DNA from: Linnemannia elongata
Taxonomy: Eukaryota; Mortierellomycota; Mortierellomycetes; Mortierellales; Mortierellaceae
Direction of reading: 5' to 3'
NCBI GenBank assembly: GCA_036320915.1
Contig: JAXBDG010000002.1
Location: 558,001 to 622,000, forward strand
Length of the DNA stretch: 64,000 bases
Shown here one piece after another: positions 59,161 through 64,000 of the stretch. The notes under the pieces were generated by a model. That model searched no databases and was not told the DNA's origin. It saw nothing but the letters and a program-made list of their open reading frames with translations. Position 1 is the stretch's first letter. Each line of letters opens with the position of its first letter. The position numbers and the translations under genes are program-made.

Positions 59161-61942
59161 ATGACAGAACTGTTTATCCCAGTACCGACAGGAAAAGCTG
59201 CTGCCCCAGGACAAATGCCCCCGCCAAAACGACGCAAGCCAGACAAGGCACCAGCAACACCCATTCGATCAAGCTCAGGGGAGTCATTATCCGTAAGGAA
59301 CAATGGCTTCACCTCAACTGCTCCTGTATATCACAAGCAGACCAGGAAGGGCAGAACCAGTCGACTCAGGACAGCGAAGAAGAACAAGGCCCTCAATGGC
59401 TATTCTCAAACAGTCGAGTCAGGCAAGACCCCATTCTCTGTTTTCTTTTTTACATTAAGATATCGAAGCAGGACCGATACACTTTTTGTCAAAAACAAAG
59501 ATGAGACTAACGCTCAACGTTCTACTTTTCCATTTCCTCAACAGCGATTATCAAGGACCAAGAGTATCTCGACTTCTTGGAGTGGCTCAAGAACATGGGA
59601 TGCCCAAGGACCAAATTGACCCTGGCAGAATTTTCCAGTAAGTTCTGTTGCTTACGCCCTCACGAGACAAGTTTGATCCCCCTTAGGAGATGGGTTTTGT
59701 TCGATACCACTAGAAGGAAGAAAACACAATCGACGTTCGAACCCATTGGGCTTGTTGTTTTTCTGACTCTCGTCGTTTTTTTTCCTCAATTGTATAGACA
59801 CTGGTCGTGGTATGATGGCAACCAAGGACATCAGAGTAAGCATCAAGAGCACAAACATAAGCTGCGCATCGGAATCCGTTCAGGGCTTGGAAGGGGGGTA
59901 TTTTAGAGATATCAACAACAGCACCTTGCCTCATCTTGTCTGGAAATGCCTAGAGAGGCTAGGCGCTGCAATTGTGAATCATCGACCCCCTGCCTGTCCT
60001 GTCTGCGCTTTTTTATACTTTCTCACGGATACATCCCGATCCTGATGCGTTACACACACACTTGTTCACGGGACTCACAGTCGACGTTTTCCAAATCTGC
60101 TGTTAATTCCCCACCTTAGGCTGGAGAAGTCATCGTCCAAGTCCCTGAACGGAACCTCGTGACAATGAAGTCCCTCCAATCGACGTATGGCGCAAGAATT
60201 GCTCGGTAAGGAACCATATCTCATGCCGATTGGTCAGAGTCAATCTGGGAGGAAAGACTATGATTCACAAGGAGCCAGAAACTGGAGAAGCTTACCTTTC
60301 GTGATGTCAACGATTCGAAATAGATTCGGAAGGAAGGTCAACTCGCATATGATCATTGCTTTGCACATTGCGCTGTTGGTCCAGGCACCAGAGAGGTCAG
60401 GATGGCTGCCCTACCTACGGATGTTGCCGAAAAAGTTTGATACTATGCCCGTCCGATACCCACCAGAACTTCTCGAGCTCCTACCTCAAAACGCACAAGG
60501 TACCATGGAGAGGCCAATTGTTTTCAGATCAGCGAGTAGCTGTCGTGTGCAGTGCAGAATAACAACTAACAGGATACTTATTGTTAATGTACGCCAATAG
60601 TTCATGTCAAGAAACAAAAGGCCAAGATTGAGGCCGACTACAACATTACCCTCGACTTTTTGCAGGTAAGAATTGCGCGAAGGTGGTGTGCTTTGTCTTG
60701 CATAGTGCTTTGCCCCGATGTCTCATTGACATTCTCTCTCTCGTCTTTAATGTGTACTAGTCCAATGCCGACCTTCTCACTCGACCTCTTCAATATGAGG
60801 AATACGAATGGGCCTGGCTCGTCGGTAAGCTTTGTTGTCGCAATCATTGAGATACTTATCATTACCGACGCTGGATCTATTCCTGTTTACTGACACTGTT
60901 ATAACTATTCTGAACCCCATAGTCAATACCCGTTGCATCTACCTCGATGCGAAAAACCAGAGCGCGGCTGATAATATCGCATTGGCGCCAATGCTCGACT
61001 TTCTCAACCATACACACGACGCCAAGGTAACCCCTTCTACTCATGTACACAACGAGAGAAAGAGAGAGACTGTGAACGATATTGGAGGAACAATTAATTA
61101 ACTCGTATGTTTGACAATTGTTAGACCGAAGGAGCGTTCTGCACCAAAACAAAGTCGTATCAGATCAAGACGTTACTTCCGTACAAGAAAGGCGAGCAAG
61201 TCTTTATCAACTATGGTCCACACGACAACTGCTTCATCCTGGTGGTAAGGAAACCGTGTCTGTCCTTAAGGAGACGTGCTGTCTTAGGGGGTAAACTTGA
61301 AAAGGATGCTAAGGTCTCTTGAATTATTCACTCTTTGAATGACTTCTAGGAATACGGTTTCGTGACACCGAACAACCCGTACAACTATGTTACGGTTGAC
61401 AACGACTTTATGCAGCTTTCGATCCCTGGAGAATCGGCAACAGCCAAGAAGGACAAGCTCGAGCTGTTGGACATGGCCGGCTACCACGGGTAAGTTGACA
61501 TGACTTTTATAGTTAGGATCCAACGAATTTGTTAGTATCTCAATGCAACTGACATCCTTTCTATCATCGCATTCAACTTTCGTTATGAAGTGACTATGTG
61601 CTTCACAGGAATGATGTCTCATTCAGACTGTTAGCAGGAATGCGCCTCCGTCTCGTAAACCCATTCAACAAATCCTCCGTCGCCACGCAGCTCGCAATAG
61701 CCCAATGGCACAACGTGGTCAATGGAGAACTGGACCAGATCAGCCCCGAGAATGAGCGTCTTGTACCTATTCATATCGAGAGACTGTGTGATGAGATCTT
61801 GGCGCTGGCAAAGAAGAATCTGGGGATCCTCGCGAGGAAGAAGACTACGTTTACGGTGATGCATTTGCAGCAGGTTTGGATTGAGGCAAGGGATATTATC
61901 TTGTCGATTATCGATAAGATTCATCGGAAGGAGGAGCTTTGA
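59161..61942 (+). CDS. SET-domain protein lysine methyltransferase (SETD/Rkm-like)
   Basis: SET proteins with a Rubisco-LSMT-type C-terminal domain methylate non-histone targets, often ribosomal proteins in fungi (Rkm enzymes). Eleven exons: 59161-59422, 59545-59637, 59798-59835, 60120-60205, 60324-60499, 60601-60665, 60761-60824, 60923-61026, 61125-61244, 61350-61489 and 61591-61942; 1500 nt, 499 residues. A basic, disordered N-terminus of about 85 residues precedes EYLDFLEWLK. SET landmarks: NTGRGMMATKDI, the cofactor-binding APMLDFLNHTHDA (NH motif) and GEQVFINYGPHDN. The C-terminal helical domain starts at AGYHGDYVLHRNDVSF. Intron 1 has a GC donor (CAG|GCAAGA), the only choice found that keeps frame. 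Exon 5 could instead begin at 60279, adding 15 residues in frame. Target protein not determinable here. Confidence 0.88.
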
Positions 61943-63115
61943 TCGCGTCTCGTTCTCTTTGAAGAAAGGTTGGGGAGGGAAGGAGATATTTTGAACGAAT
62001 AAAGTCTATCACTAATGGACGCGTTCGATCATCGCTGAATTAATCACATGACGAATGAATAGAGCATGGGCATGTCCCCAACTCTTCCTCTCAAACTGAG
62101 TAGAATAGCGCACGTGGCAGGTGTCAAGAATAGACCCTCAGTCCTTGCGCCCATCAAAATCATGTACCTTTAGGGGTAAAACTGAGGAGCTCTGTCCCAT
62201 TTTATTTTTTTTCTCTTACGCCTTGGGCAACAAAAAGCAGAAAGCAAGAATAAAATCACAGAAGGAGAAGAGAAGATGCAGAACTACGCAGCTAGCAACT
62301 CTCCACACACCACATGCCACACTCACGCCGCGAGCATCAACACACACATTACGGCAAAACACACGAACAAGCACACTCACACACGCACACACACGCACAA
62401 CCAAATGCAAACTCACTCACACTCGCTTATTTCAGAAGAGTGTCTTCATGACGAAAATCCTAAAAAAAAAAGTGTGTTTTATGAACAAAGAATCCATAAG
62501 TAAAGGTAAAATAGACCAAAAAAAAGCATGAACACAAGACAAGACAAGGGGGTGGGGTGGGGTGAAATGGTAGTGCCACTAGTTTCGTTGCTTTACGCCC
62601 TACGAATGGTGCTTTTTTTTGCCACCATGACACTTTGACCCCTTTTTGTATAAAAAAACTTTTTTTTTGTCTGTATAACGAAAGGCCTTGATGGTAACAG
62701 ACGACAAGTTTACGAACACGCAGTGGATTCTTGGTGAAGAAACTGAAAGCGGCGGATGAAGCGTGTGTTTATGTAGCAAAATGGATGTAGTGTGAACGTG
62801 AATGTGAATGTGAATTGTGAATGTAAGTAGATAGGCTAGGGGTGCTCTCAACCTTTTGGCTGGCTGGCTTTCCAGGGGTCCAGCCAGATATAAACTCGGT
62901 GTACTTTTGCGGCTTTTGAACAAGGAGCGGCAGGCAGGGCGAGGAGAGGGGGAACAGAAAGTGAGCGTGAGCCATGAACGCAAAAAAAACAACAACAGAG
63001 ACGACAAAAATATCGAACAAGAACATCCACAAAAGGGGATCGATATCGGCACGACTCAACTCGAGGGTACATGTAACGGGATGGGTACCGAATCGTCCTT
63101 TTGTTATTGAGAGCC

Positions 63116-63140
63116 TTTTTTTTTTTTTTTTTTTTTTTTT
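63116..63140. repeat. Poly-T run, 25 bases
   Basis: Uninterrupted T run. Confidence 0.9.
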
Positions 63141-63462
63141 GGGTTGTGTGTGCGATGTCTCGATTGGCTCTCTTGGTCGGATACGGATGGGGATAGGGAT
63201 GGATAGAGCATTGACAGGGATGTATGGGATGTTGTAGCTCATGGGTAATAAAAATGATAGCTAAGGGTAGGGGTATGAGGTCAACGAAGAATCTAAGTGC
63301 AGGCAGAGATCGAAAGGAGAGAGAGTTGTAGGCTAGTGTGTAGTTCTTACGAGGGATGATGAGGAAAAGGAGACAGAGACAAGGGATTGGAGGGCGCTCG
63401 CCTTTCCGGACCAACCAAAAGAAATGGAGTGTGGCGTGGGACACGATAGAGTTATCTTTTGA

Positions 63463-63481
63463 GGGGGGGGGGGGGGGGGGG
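63463..63481. repeat. Poly-G run, 19 bases
   Basis: Uninterrupted G run; long G homopolymers are rare elsewhere in the window. Confidence 0.9.
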
Positions 63482-63581
63482 AACGACAAGGGCACGAAGA
63501 ACAGGAACGAGAGAACGAGAAAACAGGCACCGTTCATCTCGTATCTATCCCATTGCTAATTCACACACCCTTGCCTCTCCT

Positions 63582-63603
63582 TCTCTCTCTCTCTCTCTCT
63601 CAC

Positions 63604-63636
<33 letters not shown>
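63582..63636. repeat. (TC)n microsatellite
   Basis: TC repeats interrupted once by CACTCACT. Confidence 0.9.
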
Positions 63637-63639
<3 letters not shown>

Positions 63640-64000
63640 CTGCAGCTCACCTGTCTTTCGTTTTTTTGAGTTCATTCATTTTTATACATCAACAAGTATC
63701 AAAAACGGGTATTCTCTCTCCTTTTCTTCTTCTCCGCTCCATTTACCTTCTCTTCTCCTCTCCTCTCTCTCAATCCCTCAGGCATTGTGTTCATTCTCGA
63801 CCTTCTCACCTTTTTTGCTCTCTTTTCCCCTTTTCTTCTCTTCTTCTCTTCTTCTTTTCTCTTTTCCTCTCTCTCTCTTCTTCCTTGTTGCATCCCCTTC
63901 CTTCACCTGCATCCCCCTTCCACTCACTCTTCCCTTCTTCTTCTTCTTCCCCTTCTTTTAATTCCTCTACTCCCTCTTCTCGATCGTCCTTCCTCTCCTC

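Larger units (their letters stand above)
61943..64000. other. Non-coding, low-complexity end of the window
   Basis: A candidate AATAAAG poly-A signal lies near 61998. Then come CA repeats (62280-62420), a 25-base T run (63116-63140), a 19-base G run (63463-63481), a TC microsatellite (63582-63636) and a pyrimidine-rich tract to the edge. The CT-rich last 350 bases look like the promoter or leader of a plus-strand gene outside the window. Confidence 0.55.

Noticed and set aside
60279..60323. Alternative 5' end of SET gene exon 5
   Set aside because: It keeps frame but adds a segment (NWRSLPFVMSTIRN) that does not look like SET-family sequence; the AATAG acceptor at 60323 gives the simpler model. 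Kept as an alternative only.
62280..62420. CA-rich repeats resembling an array
   Set aside because: Simple dinucleotide repeats without regular spacers; not a CRISPR array.

Overview
This window is eukaryotic nuclear DNA and almost certainly fungal. Nearly every gene is split by short GT-AG introns (about 65 to 280 bp), genes are about 2.5 kb apart, and proteins carry long Ser, Gln, His or acid-rich low-complexity tracts. Gene content (an HRI-type eIF2-alpha kinase, a GPH-type sugar/proton symporter of the fungal alpha-glucoside/sucrose class, a CBS-PB1 protein, a SURP-less CHERP-like CID/SR protein) together with the intron density fits an early-diverging filamentous fungus such as Mortierellomycotina/Mucoromycota. 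The taxonomic call is inference. I saw no rRNA, tRNA, CRISPR array or intact transposon.

Layout: 1-1097 (-) unfinished Ser/acid-rich protein; 2687-4858 (-) unknown Ser-rich protein; 7018-8331 (-) GRX5 monothiol glutaredoxin, divergent from 8611-9856 (+) exosome subunit RRP42; 10506-12426 (-) DHH1/DDX6 helicase, divergent from 13055-14193 (+) secreted GDSL esterase; 14998-19003 (+) unknown 1234-aa membrane protein; 19345-21010 a relic-rich stretch holding a degenerate retropepsin-like gene and a broken partial copy; 21291-23906 (+) a protein whose N-terminus resembles a bacterial/phage helical domain; 24331-27504 (+) GPH sugar transporter; 27800-28689 (-) ribosomal protein L10 (uL16); 29762-30417+ (-) acidic protein with unresolved 5' end; 30932-32266 (-) casein kinase 2 beta; 33061-36582 (-) TFIP11/Ntr1 splicing factor; 37212-40170 (+) CBS-PB1 membrane protein; 40565-42584 (-) saccharopine dehydrogenase-like oxidoreductase; 42978-45163 (-) CHERP-like CID/SR protein; 45924-48007 (+) bHLH factor with polyQ; 50553-51416 (+) seven-helix membrane protein; 51693-56287 (-) large HRI-like eIF2-alpha kinase; 57559-58794 (-) METTL5-type rRNA m6A methyltransferase, divergent from 59161-61942 (+) SET-domain methyltransferase; 61943-64000 low-complexity non-coding DNA.

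The genes do not form one cluster or pathway, as is normal for a fungal chromosome, but RNA and translation control are well represented: RNA decay (RRP42, DHH1), splicing (TFIP11, CHERP-like), ribosome structure and modification (RPL10, METTL5, possibly the SET protein) and translational stress control (HRI-like kinase). Exon models were built by hand from splice signals. For every complete gene except the 5'-unresolved acidic one, the exon lengths sum to an intact reading frame, which is the main internal check. The most unusual items are a CK2-beta start codon split by an intron, a bacterial-style helical domain in an intron-rich fungal gene, a retropepsin-like protein apparently lacking its catalytic Asp with a decayed partial copy beside it, a GC-AG intron, and exons of 14, 18 and 24 nt.
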